Origin: Micromonospora haikouensis
GTDB lineage: Bacteria > Actinomycetota > Actinomycetes > Mycobacteriales > Micromonosporaceae
Length of the DNA stretch: 64,000 bases
Assembly: GCF_900091595.1 (NCBI RefSeq)
Contig: NZ_FMCW01000007.1
Location: 1-64,000 of the forward strand
Direction: 5' to 3'
Part shown: piece after piece, positions 16,512 to 25,970 of the stretch
Position numbering within the stretch: position 1 is the stretch's first letter
Layout: the number at the start of each line of letters is the position of its first letter
The notes under the pieces: model-generated
Seen by the model: only the letters and a program-made list of their open reading frames with translations
Database searches by the model: none
What the model was told of the DNA's origin: nothing
Program-made: the position numbers and the translations under genes

Positions 16512-17162
16512 GTGCGGCCCGGGCTCCCGGGCCGCGCCCGCCGTGCGGCGCTGGCGCTCGCCGCGCTCCTGGTCGCCACCGGCTGCGCGGCGGACCCCGG
16601 CCCGACAGTCCCCGCCCCGCCCGCCCCGCCGGCTGCCTCGGCGCCGACGCCCGGCGGGGACTGCGCGCGCTGCGCGCCCGCCCCGGCGGACGTGCCGTTC
16701 CTCCGGGCTATGGTGGCCCACCACGACCGGACCCGGGTCGTCGCCGCGGCGGCCACCGGCCGGATCACCGACGTCGAGCTGCGCACCCTCGTCGCCGCCG
16801 TCGACGTGACCGAGGCCGACGAGCTGGTCACCATGCGGCGCTGGCTCGCCGCGGCCCCCGACGGCGGCGCAACCGCACCGGCGGGCCACCATCCGCACCA
16901 CGACGCCCACCACGACGTCCAAGGCACCCAGGGCGCCGCGGCGACCGCCGATCCCGACCTGGCGCGGCTGCGTGCCGCGCCCGTGGGCCGGTTCGACGCC
17001 GTACTCGTCGAGGTGCTCACGGCCCACCAGCGGGCGGCCGTCACGCTGGCCCGGGCCCACCTGCCGGTGGCGGTGGGTCCCGAGGTACGCGATCTCGCCG
17101 ACCGCATCGCCCGCTCGCGCGCCGCGCAGCTCCGGCTGCTGGCCGGGCTCCCGGCGGCCTGA
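16512..17162 (+). CDS. Lipoprotein of the DUF305 family
   Basis: 216 residues from the GTG at 16512, 11 bases after the LPMO stop. ALALAALLVATGC is a lipobox, so the protein is probably anchored to the outer face of the membrane by its cysteine. After a Pro/Ala linker come DUF305 features: VPFLRAMVAHHDRTRVVA, VTEADELVTMRRWLA, a His-rich loop (HHPHHDAHHDV) and a second helical pair. DUF305 proteins are ferritin-like helical bundles that may bind metal, and the histidines fit copper. Lying behind a copper-dependent LPMO it could serve copper supply, which is inference. The start has no strong ribosome site. Confidence 0.7.
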   Translation: MRPGLPGRARRAALALAALLVATGCAADPGPTVPAPPAPPAASAPTPGGDCARCAPAPADVPFLRAMVAHHDRTRVVAAAATGRITDVELRTLVAAVDVTEADELVTMRRWLAAAPDGGATAPAGHHPHHDAHHDVQGTQGAAATADPDLARLRAAPVGRFDAVLVEVLTAHQRAAVTLARAHLPVAVGPEVRDLADRIARSRAAQLRLLAGLPAA

Positions 17163-17220
17163 CCGGCGGCAAACCGCCCGGGCCCGCCCACGTCACCTGC
17201 GGGACGTGTACGGTCCGGCC

Positions 17221-17679
17221 ATGAGCAGCGGTGGGGGTGACGGCGGCGGCGCGGGGGCCGGCGCGTCCCGGGAGGATGCCGGGGTGACGCTGTTGGCGGA
17301 GGCCATCCGGGCCGACGGGGTGACGGCGCTGCGCCACGCCGTCACCGCCGCGGCCGGCGCCGCCGGGCTGGCCGACGTCGCCCTGGAGGACTTCGTGCTG
17401 GCGGTGCACGAGCTGGTGACCAACGTCGTCCGGCACGGCGGGGGCAGCGGCCGGCTGCGGCTGCGGCGCGACGGCGACCTGCTGACCTGCGAGATCAGCG
17501 ACGACGGCCCCGGCCTCGGCGACGTACACGTCGCTCTGCCCGCGCCCCACGAGGTCGGCCACCGTGGCCTGTGGCTGGCCCAGCAGCTCACCGACGGCCT
17601 GGAGATCCGGGCCGACGGACGCGGCACGACCGCCTGGGTCAGCGCCCGCCTGCCGGCCCCGGCGGCCGACCGCCGCTGA
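17221..17679 (+). CDS. Anti-sigma-type serine kinase / HATPase domain protein (RsbW-like)
   Basis: 152 residues from the ATG at 17221. After a Gly/Ala-rich start, the HATPase_c_2 fold is clear: [20 protein letters not shown] (N box), [13 protein letters not shown] (G1 box), [17 protein letters not shown] (G2 region) and [13 protein letters not shown]. Such stand-alone domains in actinobacteria usually phosphorylate anti-anti-sigma (STAS) proteins or bind sigma factors. No partner STAS gene is adjacent. It stands just upstream of the broken HAMP kinase gene. Confidence 0.83.
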   Translation: MSSGGGDGGGAGAGASREDAGVTLLAEAIRADGVTALRHAVTAAAGAAGLADVALEDFVLAVHELVTNVVRHGGGSGRLRLRRDGDLLTCEISDDGPGLGDVHVALPAPHEVGHRGLWLAQQLTDGLEIRADGRGTTAWVSARLPAPAADRR

Positions 17680-17795
17680 CGACCCGCCGGCCGCCCCCGA
17701 TGCGGCTTGGGTGACCTTCCGGGCATACTTGCGCGGGTTTGGTGTCGCTGCCGGGCGGGCGGGCCGTCAGGCGGGTCGCGGTGCGGGGGGTTGCG

Positions 17796-20574
17796 ATGGT
17801 CGAGCGGTCGGCGGCACGGCACGAAGGCGCGGCGCCCCACACGCCCCCCGGCCCGGTGACCGATCCCGGGCTGCGGCAGCTGCTGGCCGGCCTGACCGCG
17901 GTCCGCGACGGCGACTTCGGCACCCGGCTGCCGGAGGACGGCGACGGCCTGCTCGGCGAGATCGCCACCGTCTTCAACGGCATGGTCGACCAGCTGTCGC
18001 TGTTCACCTCCGAGGTGACCCGGGTGGCCCGCGAGGTGGGCACCGAGGGTCAGCTCGGCGGGCAGGCCGAGGTGCCCGGCGTGTCGGGCACCTGGAAGGA
18101 CCTCACGGACTCCGTCAACGCGATGGCCGGCAACCCCTCACCGACCAGGTCCGCGACATCGCCGAGGTGGCGACGGCGGTGGCGCGGGGCGACCTGTCGC
18201 AGAAGATCACCGTGGACGTGCGCGGCGAGATCCTGGAGCTGAAGGTCACGATCAACACGATGGTGGACCAGTTGTCGTCGTTCGCCGACGAGGTGACCCG
18301 GGTGGCCCGGGAGGTCGGCAGCGAGGGCCGCCTCGGCGGGCAGGCCGAGGTGCCCGGAGTGGCCGGCACCTGGCGGGACCTCACCGACTCGGTGAACTTC
18401 ATGGCCGGCAACCTGACCAGCCAGGTCCGCAACATCGCGCAGGTGACCACGGCGGTGGCGCGGGGCGACCTGTCGCAGAAGATCACCGTGGACGCCCGGG
18501 GCGAGATCCTGGAGCTGAAGAGCACGATCAACACGATGGTGGACCAGTTGTCGTCGTTCGCCGACGAGGTGACCCGGGTCGCCCGGGAGGTCGGTACCGA
18601 CGGCCGTCTGGGCGGCCAGGCGCAGGTCAGCGGCGTCGCCGGCACCTGGCGGGACCTGACGGACTCCGTCAACTCGATGGCCGGCAACCTCACCGACCAG
18701 GTCCGCAGCATCGCGCAGGTGGCCACGGCGGTCGCGCGCGGCGACCTGTCGCAGAAGATCACCGTCACCGCGCACGGCGAGATCCTGGAGCTCAAGAGCA
18801 CGATCAACACGATGGTGGACCAGCTGTCGTCGTTCGCCGACGAGGTGACCCGGGTCGCCCGGGAGGTCGGCACCGAGGGCCGCCTCGGCGGGCAGGCCGA
18901 CGTCAAGGGCGTCTCCGGCACCTGGAAGGACCTCACCGAGTCGGTGAACGTCATGGCCGACAACCTCACCGCCCAGGTGCGCAGCATCGCCGAGGTCACC
19001 ACGGCGGTGGCCAAGGGCGACCTGACGCAGAAGATCCGGGTCGACGCCCGGGGCGAGATCCTGGCCCTGAAGGAGACCATCAACACGATGGTCGACCAGC
19101 TCTCGGCGTTCGCCGACGAGGTGACCCGGGTGGCCCGGGAGGTGGGCACGGAGGGGCGGCTCGGCGGGCAGGCCCGGGTGCCCAACGTGGCCGGCACCTG
19201 GAAGGACCTCACCGACAACGTCAACTCGATGGCCAACAACCTCACCGGCCAGGTCCGCAACATCGCCCAGGTGACGACGGCCGTGGCCCAGGGCGACCTG
19301 ACCCGCAAGATCGACGTGGACGCCCGGGGCGAGATCCTGGAGCTGAAGACGACCATCAACACGATGGTCGACCAGCTCTCGTCGTTCGCGGCCGAGGTGA
19401 CCCGGGTGGCCCGCGAGGTGGGCAGCGAGGGGCGGCTCGGCGGGCAGGCCGAGGTCGAGGGCGTCTCCGGCACCTGGAAGAGGCTCACCGAGAACGTCAA
19501 CGAGCTGCCGGCAACCTCACCCGGCAGGTCCGCGCCATCGCCGAGGTGACCAGCGCGGTGGCCACCGGCGACCTGACCCGCTCGATCACCGTCGACGCCT
19601 CCGGCGAGGTGGCCGAGCTGAAGGACAACATCAACTCCATGGTGGAGTCGCTGCGCGAGACCACCCGGATGAACCAGGAACAGGACTGGCTCAAGACCAA
19701 CCTGGCCCGGATCTCCGGCCTCATGCAGGGCCACCGGGACCTGGAGGTCGTCGCGGGGCTGGTGATGGACGAACTGGCGCCGCTGGTCTCCGCCCAGCTC
19801 GGCACGTTCCTGCTGGTCGAGGACGGTGCCGGGGAGCCCACCCTGCGGGTGGTCGGCGGGTACGGTCACCGCGCCTCCGGCCGTCGCTTCACCCTCGGCG
19901 ACTCCCTCGTCGGGCAGGCCGCCGCGAGCCGGCGGGCCATCGTGGTCGACGCCGTGCCGGCCGACTACGTCACCGTCTCCTCCAGCCTCGGCGCGGCGAC
20001 GCCTCGGCACCTGGTGGTGCTGCCGATCCCCTTCGAGGACCAGGTGCTCGGGGTGATCGAGCTGGCCAGCATGAGCCGGTTCACCGAGACGCACCGCAAC
20101 TTCCTCGACCAGTTGATGGAGACCATCGGCGTCAACGTCAACACCATCGTCGCCAACGCCCGCACCGACGTGCTGCTCACCGAGTCCCAGCGGCTCGCCG
20201 CCGAGCTGCGGGCCCGCTCGGAGGAGTTGCAGGCCCGCTCCGAGGAACTCCAGCGCTCCAACGCCGAACTGGAGGACAAGGCGGCGCTGCTGGCCCGGCA
20301 GAACGGCCGCAAGGGCATCGAGACGCTGATGCGCCACGACGACATCGACCTCGTGCTGATGGACGTGATGATGCCCGAGATGGACGGGTACGCCGCCACC
20401 GCCGCGATCCGCGCCATGCCGCGCTACGGGGACCTGCCGATCATCGCGGTCACCGCCAAGGCGATGCGCGGCGACCGGGAGAAGAGCATCACCTCCGGTG
20501 CCAGCGACTACGTCACCAAGCCGGTGGACGCCGAGGACCTGCTGCACTGCATCCACCGCTGGCTCGACGGCTGA
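17796..20574 (+). pseudogene. Broken HAMP-array hybrid sensor histidine kinase
   Basis: The frame opens at ATG 17796 and reads one HAMP unit ([17 protein letters not shown]). At about 18134 the sequence AACCCCTC has two extra bases relative to sister units and the frame changes. Five full repeats follow, then a one-base loss in GAGCTGCCGGC (about 19510) shifts the frame again into the last HAMP unit, a GAF domain (about 19740-20160) and a coiled coil ([19 protein letters not shown]). The protein then jumps in frame from ALLARQN straight into a receiver ([33 protein letters not shown]). The HisKA, ATPase and first receiver domains usual in this family are missing. With two frameshifts and a deleted catalytic core it should not signal. 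The frameshifts alone could be sequencing errors; the deletion is harder to explain that way. Confidence 0.82.
18137..19515 (+). repeat. Five 276-bp HAMP-coding tandem units
   Basis: Each 92-codon unit begins near CTSACCxxCCAGGTCCGC and encodes a HAMP core ([20 protein letters not shown]) and a linker ([33 protein letters not shown]). Starts are at 18137, 18413, 18689 and so on; the last interval is one base short (next start 19516), which fixes the deletion. Units are very similar in DNA, a natural setting for unequal recombination. Confidence 0.9.
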
Positions 20575-20654
20575 CGCCTCCGTCCCGTCCGGCGGGGCGC
20601 CGCGCGGGGGCGCTGGGCCGGCGCCGGGTCGCGCGTGCGGGGTCGCGCGCCGGT

Positions 20655-20705
20655 TCGCCGACATGGCGGCATCCGGGCGCGGGGATACCGCCACCTCGCC
20701 GACAT
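20655..20705. repeat. Dispersed ~52-bp repeat, copy A
   Basis: TCGCCGACAT stands at both ends (20655-20664 and 20696-20705) as a direct repeat. Read on the minus strand, the element matches the copy at 40451-40504: a shared ten-base start, then ATCCCCG and a GTCG end. It lies between the broken kinase and the EVE-like gene. Confidence 0.5.
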
Positions 20706-20743
20706 CCGCGCCGGAGGTCCGGCGGCGCGGGCACAATGCCGGG

Positions 20744-21184
20744 GTGAACGAGCGACGGGTGAGCCTCGACGACCTGGGCGCGTGGCTGGTCAAGGGCAAC
20801 GCCGACCGGGTCGACCTCGCGGCCCGGTTCCGGCGCGACCCCCGCGTCGAGAGTTGGTGCGTACGCCCCGGTTACCGGGCCCGCCTGATGCGACCCGGCC
20901 AGCCGGTGGTGCTGTGGGCCAGTGGCAGCCGGGGCCGACTGCCGTACGGGGTCTGGGGTGTGGGACGCGTCGCCGCCCCGCCGGTCGTGGACCGCGACGG
21001 GGGATGGTCCGTGCCGCTGGATCTGACCGTCCTCGACGAAGCGGACCGGGTGCCCCGGCACCGGCTGCGCGCCGACGCGCGGCTGGGCGGGCTGGAGGTG
21101 CTCCGCCAGCCGCAGGCGGCCAACCCGTCGTACCTCACCGTCGCCCAGTTCGCCGCACTCCGCGACCACCTTCCGCCCCACTGA
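20744..21184 (+). CDS. EVE-domain-like (PUA-fold) protein
   Basis: 146 residues from the GTG at 20744. [20 protein letters not shown] followed by [15 protein letters not shown] and VPLDLTVLD is the pattern of EVE/PUA-like domains, which bind modified bases in RNA or DNA. The end ([20 protein letters not shown]) is also typical of small actinobacterial EVE-like proteins. EVE proteins sometimes accompany restriction or defence genes, but none are adjacent. Function is unknown. Confidence 0.6.
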   Translation: MNERRVSLDDLGAWLVKGNADRVDLAARFRRDPRVESWCVRPGYRARLMRPGQPVVLWASGSRGRLPYGVWGVGRVAAPPVVDRDGGWSVPLDLTVLDEADRVPRHRLRADARLGGLEVLRQPQAANPSYLTVAQFAALRDHLPPH

Positions 21185-21289
21185 CCGCCCCGCCCGATCA
21201 GTCGGAAACCGGACGCGCGACGAAGATGCAGCGGGGTTACGGCGTGGCTACCATGTGTCGACGCCTTCCGAGCAGAGAGGTCGGCCCGC

Positions 21290-22633
21290 GTGCGTTGTCC
21301 CGCTGTCCGCTCCGCCCCAGCCGTGGTTGCCGTGGCGTCGCGGCGTGCCGGGGCCCCGTCGGCCCCGGGGGCAGCCCGACTGTGGCGGCGGGCCGGGCTG
21401 CTGCTGGCGGCGGTAGGTGCGGGCGTCGTCACGGCGGTCCTGTTCTCCGGCCCGGCGGCGGCACGTGAGGACTCGGGGCCACCCCGTCACGCCGACCCGC
21501 TCGCCGCCGCCCTCGCGCCCGGCGACGCCGGCCGACCGCGCCTCGCGTCGCCCGACCGGCCGCGTCCCGGCTCGTCCCTGCGGGATCCCGCGCGGCCCGA
21601 CCGGGGGCGGCCCGTCCCGACCGGCCCGCTGCGCGGGGTGCTCCGACCGGCCCCGTCGCCTCCGGACGCCTCCACCCCCGCCCCGGCCGATCCCGCCCCG
21701 GCGAAGCCCGCCCCGGCCGATCCCGAGCCGGACAGGCCGTCCGGGCCGAGCAAGCCGTCCGAGCCGTCCGAGCCCGCCACACCGTCCGAGCCGTCCAAGC
21801 CAGCGCCCGCCACACCGTCCGAGCCCGCGCCGGCGTCGGACCGACCCGCTGTCGACCCCGTCTCCGGTGGACCGGGGGGTCCGGGCACGTCGTCCGGCGG
21901 GGTGGCGGTCACGCCGGGCGGACCGGCCGCGCCGGACGCCGCACCGCAGCACCCCGCCGTCCCGCCCGCCGGCTCGCTTCCCGCGCTGCCGTCCGGGGAG
22001 CCGGGGCGGGGCGGCGACGGGCGGCTCGCGCACTGCCTGCCGGAGGTCGTCCGCGACCTGACGAGTTCCCTCGGCGCCCTGCTCGCCTCGACCCTCTCCG
22101 GGGTCAACCAGCATCTCGTGGCCCCGATCCTGGGCCTGGTGGGCAACCTGCTCTCGCCGGTGCTGCCGGTGCTGCCCCTGGTCCCGTCCGATCCCGCCGA
22201 CCCGACGGGGTCGGCGCCGCCGCGCGCGGGGCCGACACCCGGGGGCGGGCCGGTCGACCCGGTGGACGCCCCGGCGGTGGTACCCGGTGGTGAAGCGCCG
22301 TCCGCGTTCCCGCCCGTGCGGTCCGCCGTCGCGGCCGAGGCCCCGACCGGGACGTTCCTGGCCGCATGGCCGGCCGCCCCGGCCGGTGCGTCGTCGGATT
22401 CGTCGTCCGGGTCCGTCCGGGCGGCGGCGGGGCCGACGTCGGCGGGTGGCCCGAGCCGACCTGCGTCGCCCACGGACGACCGCGCCGACGACCCGCGCAC
22501 CGGGTCCGGGCCCACGCCCGCAGCGGCCGAGGCCCCGCGCTCGACCGTGAGCGCGGTCGGTTACCACCGCACCGCCCTCCCGCCCGCCTTGGCCCACGGC
22601 CGGGCTCCGGGAGTCGCCGCCCATCCCGGCTGA
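21290..22633 (+). CDS. Secreted or membrane-anchored Pro/Ala-rich protein of unknown function
   Basis: 447 residues from the GTG at 21290, with GAGAGG about 12 bases upstream. Residues 25-62 contain an arginine-rich start and one hydrophobic stretch (AGLLLAAVGAGVVTAVLF) ending in PAAA, so it is a signal peptide or anchor. Most of the rest is low-complexity Pro, Ala, Ser and Asp (APADPAPAKPAPADPEPD and similar), which would be extended in the cell wall. One ordered-looking segment stands out near residue 250-285: LPEVVRDLTSSLGALLAS, then GVNQHLVAPILGLVGNLL, an amphipathic helix pair. I recognise no family. Such proteins are common surface components of filamentous actinomycetes. Confidence 0.6.
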   Translation: MRCPAVRSAPAVVAVASRRAGAPSAPGAARLWRRAGLLLAAVGAGVVTAVLFSGPAAAREDSGPPRHADPLAAALAPGDAGRPRLASPDRPRPGSSLRDPARPDRGRPVPTGPLRGVLRPAPSPPDASTPAPADPAPAKPAPADPEPDRPSGPSKPSEPSEPATPSEPSKPAPATPSEPAPASDRPAVDPVSGGPGGPGTSSGGVAVTPGGPAAPDAAPQHPAVPPAGSLPALPSGEPGRGGDGRLAHCLPEVVRDLTSSLGALLASTLSGVNQHLVAPILGLVGNLLSPVLPVLPLVPSDPADPTGSAPPRAGPTPGGGPVDPVDAPAVVPGGEAPSAFPPVRSAVAAEAPTGTFLAAWPAAPAGASSDSSSGSVRAAAGPTSAGGPSRPASPTDDRADDPRTGSGPTPAAAEAPRSTVSAVGYHRTALPPALAHGRAPGVAAHPG

Positions 22634-22833
22634 GGTCTCGGCAGGGCCCGTCCCGCGGTCGCCGGCTCTGTGCCGTGCCGCACCGCCGACGTGGCCGTAC
22701 GGGGCCTGTGGGCGTCCACCAGGGACCACCACGGGCCGACGCTGCCCGTTCCGCGCACACCGACCCCGCCCCGCCCGCCCCGAGCCGGCGTGGCCGGGCC
22801 GGCGTGCCGCGTATCCGAGATCGGAGATCCGTG

Positions 22834-23439
22834 GTGATCCACGTCGTCGTGGCCGAGGACATGGGACTGCTGCGCAGCGCGCTGTGCGCCGCGCTGTCGA
22901 GTGAGGAGGACATCGAGGTGATCGCCGACGCCGCCGACGTCGGCGACCTGTGGGCGGTGCTGCGCCGGGAACGTCCCGACGTGCTGGTGCTGGACCTGAA
23001 GCCGGAGCTGCCCGAGTCGGCGGAGGTGGTGGCCAAGGTGGTCGCCGAGGCGCCGGGGACGACCGTGCTGGCGATGAGCCACCGGTGGAGTCCGCCGCTG
23101 GTGGAGGCGGCCCTGGCGGCCGGGGCGCGCGGGCTGGTCAGCAAGGACGTCGCGCTGCCGGAACTGGTCCGCGCCGTCCGCACCACCGCCGCCGGGGAGC
23201 GGGTGATCGACCCGTCCGCCGCCGTCGCGGTGCTCAGCCCACCGGTCAACCCGCTCACCCGGCGGGAGCGGGAGGTGCTGCGGGAGGCGGCCGAGGGCGT
23301 ACCGCTGAAGGAGATCGCCCGCCGGCTCTTCCTGGCCCACGGCACGGTGCGCAACCACCTGTCGGCGATCCTGCACAAGACGGGTGCCCGCAACCGGATG
23401 GAGGCGGTCCGCCTGGCGCACCGGGAGGGATGGTTGTAG
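22834..23439 (+). CDS. NarL/FixJ-type response regulator, RamR-like (first of two)
   Basis: 201 residues. The GTG at 22834 is chosen because GGAG lies seven bases upstream; a GTG one codon earlier is possible. The receiver has the acidic pair in HVVVAEDMGLL, the phospho-acceptor in VLVLDLKPE (about residue 53), and the signalling serine/lysine region VLAMSHRW..LVSKDVALPEL. The C-terminal LuxR helix-turn-helix reads LTRREREVLREAAEGVPLKE, then HGTVRNHLSAILHKTGARNR. It resembles DesR and RamR. No histidine kinase is nearby. A 14-bp stem terminator follows. RamR-type regulators activate the SapB operon in Streptomyces, and this gene lies beside such an operon, so that role is the best guess. Confidence 0.82.
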   Translation: MIHVVVAEDMGLLRSALCAALSSEEDIEVIADAADVGDLWAVLRRERPDVLVLDLKPELPESAEVVAKVVAEAPGTTVLAMSHRWSPPLVEAALAAGARGLVSKDVALPELVRAVRTTAAGERVIDPSAAVAVLSPPVNPLTRREREVLREAAEGVPLKEIARRLFLAHGTVRNHLSAILHKTGARNRMEAVRLAHREGWL

Positions 23440-23446
23440 ACGTGCC

Positions 23447-23483
23447 GAACGGGGTACCGGCGAAGCGATCCGGTACCCCGTTC
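23447..23483 (+). terminator. Stem-loop after the first RamR-like gene
   Basis: GAACGGGGTACCGG (23447-23460) and CCGGTACCCCGTTC (23470-23483) are perfect 14-base arms with a nine-base loop, starting eight bases after the stop codon. This is the best-formed terminator in the window, so the two regulators are probably transcribed separately. Confidence 0.8.
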
Positions 23484-23563
23484 GCTCGTCGAGCGATGCA
23501 TGGTGATTCGTGTTTGAATGTTCACGATCTGTGATGCGCCGAGACGCCTGGGAGAGGTCCAAC

Positions 23564-24160
23564 GTGATCCGTACCCTGCTCGCCCTGGACGGTGCCCTGG
23601 TCCGGGGCGCGTTGTCGCTCGTCCTCGCAGCCGAGGAGGACATCCACGTGGTGGGGGAGGTGGGCCGCGGCGACGCGGTCGACCAGGCCGTCCGCGCCGG
23701 CCGGCCGGACGTCGCCGTGGTGGATTTCGATCTGATCAACGAGGGCCGGGCGATGGTGGACCCGGCGACGGCGCAGCCGTGTCCGCTGCTGGTGCTCGCC
23801 GACCCGCGCCGCGCCCGAGGGCTGCACGGGGTGTTCGCCCCGGGGCGCACCGTCGGCATCCTCGCCAGCGACGTGGCGCCGCAGCGGGTGGTCGACGGGG
23901 TCCGTCGCCTCGCCCGCCGGGAGTCGGTGGTCGACGCCGAGCTCGTCATGGCGGCGCTCGCCGCCGACTGCCCGCTGACCGCCCGGGAGACCGAGGTGCT
24001 GCGGCTGACCGCCGCCGGCGCACCGGTCTCCGAGGTGGCGGGGTCGCTGCGGCTGTCCTGCGGCACCGTCCGCAACCACCTCGGGCGGATCGCCCGCAAG
24101 ACCGGGGCCCGCACCCGGATCGAGGCGGTCCGGTTCGCCCGCGAGTCCGGCTGGATCTGA
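23564..24160 (+). CDS. NarL/FixJ-type response regulator, RamR-like (second, with degenerate receiver)
   Basis: 198 residues from the GTG at 23564, preceded by GGGAGAGG. It is a diverged paralogue of the gene just upstream: same length, same order, and the C-terminal LTARETEVLRLTAAGAPVSE with CGTVRNHLGRIARKTGARTR aligns along its length. The receiver differs. The usual acidic pair is replaced (TLLALDGALV), although an aspartate remains in VAVVDFDLI. Such receivers often work without phosphorylation, as reported for RamR. It converges with the second ABC transporter of the lanthipeptide locus. Confidence 0.8.
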   Translation: MIRTLLALDGALVRGALSLVLAAEEDIHVVGEVGRGDAVDQAVRAGRPDVAVVDFDLINEGRAMVDPATAQPCPLLVLADPRRARGLHGVFAPGRTVGILASDVAPQRVVDGVRRLARRESVVDAELVMAALAADCPLTARETEVLRLTAAGAPVSEVAGSLRLSCGTVRNHLGRIARKTGARTRIEAVRFARESGWI

Positions 24161-24165
24161 GGCGC

Positions 24166-24188
24166 GCCGCCGGCCGGCCGCCGGCGGC
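24166..24188. terminator. GC-rich hairpin between convergent genes
   Basis: GCCGCCGG (24166-24173) and CCGGCGGC (24181-24188) form an eight-base stem between the stop of the second regulator and the stop of the ABC transporter. It has no T-run and may end transcription from both sides. Confidence 0.45.
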
Positions 24189-24197
24189 CCGGGGCGG

Positions 24198-25970
24198 TCA
24201 GCTCCGGGCGGCGGCGGCCGGCCGGTCGTCCCAGTGGCCGACGAGTTCCCGGTACGTCGCCGACCGGGCCAGCAGCTCCTCGTGGGTGCCGAGCACCGGC
24301 CGCGCCCCGTCGAGCACCAGCACCCGGCGGGCCCGGACGGCCGAGCTGATCCGGTGGGCGATCACCACCAGCGTGCCGGGTCGCCGGGCGAAGGCCTCCT
24401 CGACCCGCGCCTCGGTCGGCGGGTCCAGGTGGCAGGTCGCCTCGTCGAGGAGCACCAGCGGGGCGGGGGAGAGGTACGCCCGCACCGCGGCGATCAGCTG
24501 CCGTTCGCCGGCCGAGAGCGCCGCCGGCGTCACCTCCCCGGCCAGCCCGCCGAGCCGGGCGGCGAGCGGGCCCGCGCCGAGGGCGTCCAGGGCCGCCGCG
24601 ACCGTGGCGTCGTCGGCGTCGGGCCGCAGGTAGCGCAGGTTGTCGGCGAGTGATCCCGTGAAGACGTACGCCTCCTGGGGCACCAGCACCCGCAGCCGGG
24701 CCTGTGCCTCCGGCGGGGCGTCGGCGACCGGGACCCCGCCGAGGCGGACGGTGCCGGCCTGCGGCGCGAGCAGCCCGGACAGCAGCGCGGCCAGGGTGGA
24801 CTTGCCCGCCCCGCTGGGCCCCACCACGGCGAGGTGCTCCCCGGCGGCCAGCGTCACGCCTGCGTCGTCGAGCACCGGCCGCGCCGCGACGCCGTACCGA
24901 AAGGTCAGCCCCCGGGCGCAGACGGCGGGCGTCCCGTCGCCGGGCGGGACGGGCGCGGCGTCGGGCCGCCCCACGGGCGGCTCGCCCGCCTCGTCGGGGC
25001 AGGTCCGCAGGATGCGGTCGAGGGTGACCACGTAGCGCAGGCCGCCACCCCCGACGCCCTGCACCAGCGCGTGCAGGGCGGGCTGGAGGCCGGTGGAGAC
25101 GTACACCAGGGCCCCGAGCACCGCCCCGGCGGTGAGGCCCCGGTCGACGAGCCAGGGCGCGGCGAGCAGCAGCACCGCCAGCGGCAGCCAGCCGCCGAGG
25201 CCGAGGCTGAGGCTGCGCACGGCGGCCATCCGGGCCAGCGTCCGCTCGGCGGCGGCCTGGTCGGCCACCCGCGCGCCCACGTCGGCGACGACCCGCCCGG
25301 CCGCGCCACAGGCCCGCACGTCCCGGTGCCCGGCCAGCGCGGCGGAGGCGGCCCGGCCCAGCTCCTCCCCGGCGCGCACGTACCGGCGCTGCTGCCCCGC
25401 CATCGCCGGGAGCGCGGTGAGGAACACGACCACCCCCGCGACGAGGGGCGCGGCCACCAGCGCCGCGACCACCGGGTCGAGGGCGAGCAGCCCGATCAGG
25501 GCCGCGCCGGCGGCGAACAGGAACCCCCGGGTCACCATGAGCAGGCCGGCGAAGGTGTCGCGGACCAGCTCCACCTGGTGGGTGAGCCGGGCCGCGGCGG
25601 CGCTGTCGGGGCGTCCGCCGGGCCGGGTCGCGTCGTGCAGGGCGGCCCGGACCACCCGGGCGGCCAGGTCGTCGCGGAACGGTTCGACCACCACGCCGAG
25701 GCTGCGGTACGTCCGGCCGGTCGCCACCGCCCCCACGAGCACCGCCGCGCCCAGCGCCGCCAGCCAGCCGAGCCCCGCGCCGAGCCGACCGGCCAGGAAG
25801 CCCCCGTCGACGGCCCGCGCCACCAGGGCCCCCGACAGCAGCGCCGGCAGCGCCTCCACGGCCGACCAGCCGGCCAGCCGCACCACGGCCGCGCGCCGGG
25901 CGCGCAGCGCCGCCCACGTCGCCCGCCGAACCCCGGGCGTGCCCGCGTCGGAGGTGTCCCGCGCGCTCAC
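24198..25970 (-). CDS. Fused ABC transporter (permease + ATPase), RamB-like
   Basis: 590 residues from the GTG at 25970, whose GTGA overlaps the stop of the upstream transporter gene. About six membrane helices occupy residues 20-310. The ATPase half has Walker A GPSGAGKST, the signature as LSAGERQLIAAVRA (a variant of LSGGQ), Walker B LVLLDEATCHLD and the H-loop VVIAHR. Together with its upstream neighbour it probably forms a heterodimeric exporter of the lanthipeptide, as RamA and RamB are thought to do for SapB. Confidence 0.87.
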   Translation of the reverse strand: MSARDTSDAGTPGVRRATWAALRARRAAVVRLAGWSAVEALPALLSGALVARAVDGGFLAGRLGAGLGWLAALGAAVLVGAVATGRTYRSLGVVVEPFRDDLAARVVRAALHDATRPGGRPDSAAAARLTHQVELVRDTFAGLLMVTRGFLFAAGAALIGLLALDPVVAALVAAPLVAGVVVFLTALPAMAGQQRRYVRAGEELGRAASAALAGHRDVRACGAAGRVVADVGARVADQAAAERTLARMAAVRSLSLGLGGWLPLAVLLLAAPWLVDRGLTAGAVLGALVYVSTGLQPALHALVQGVGGGGLRYVVTLDRILRTCPDEAGEPPVGRPDAAPVPPGDGTPAVCARGLTFRYGVAARPVLDDAGVTLAAGEHLAVVGPSGAGKSTLAALLSGLLAPQAGTVRLGGVPVADAPPEAQARLRVLVPQEAYVFTGSLADNLRYLRPDADDATVAAALDALGAGPLAARLGGLAGEVTPAALSAGERQLIAAVRAYLSPAPLVLLDEATCHLDPPTEARVEEAFARRPGTLVVIAHRISSAVRARRVLVLDGARPVLGTHEELLARSATYRELVGHWDDRPAAAARS

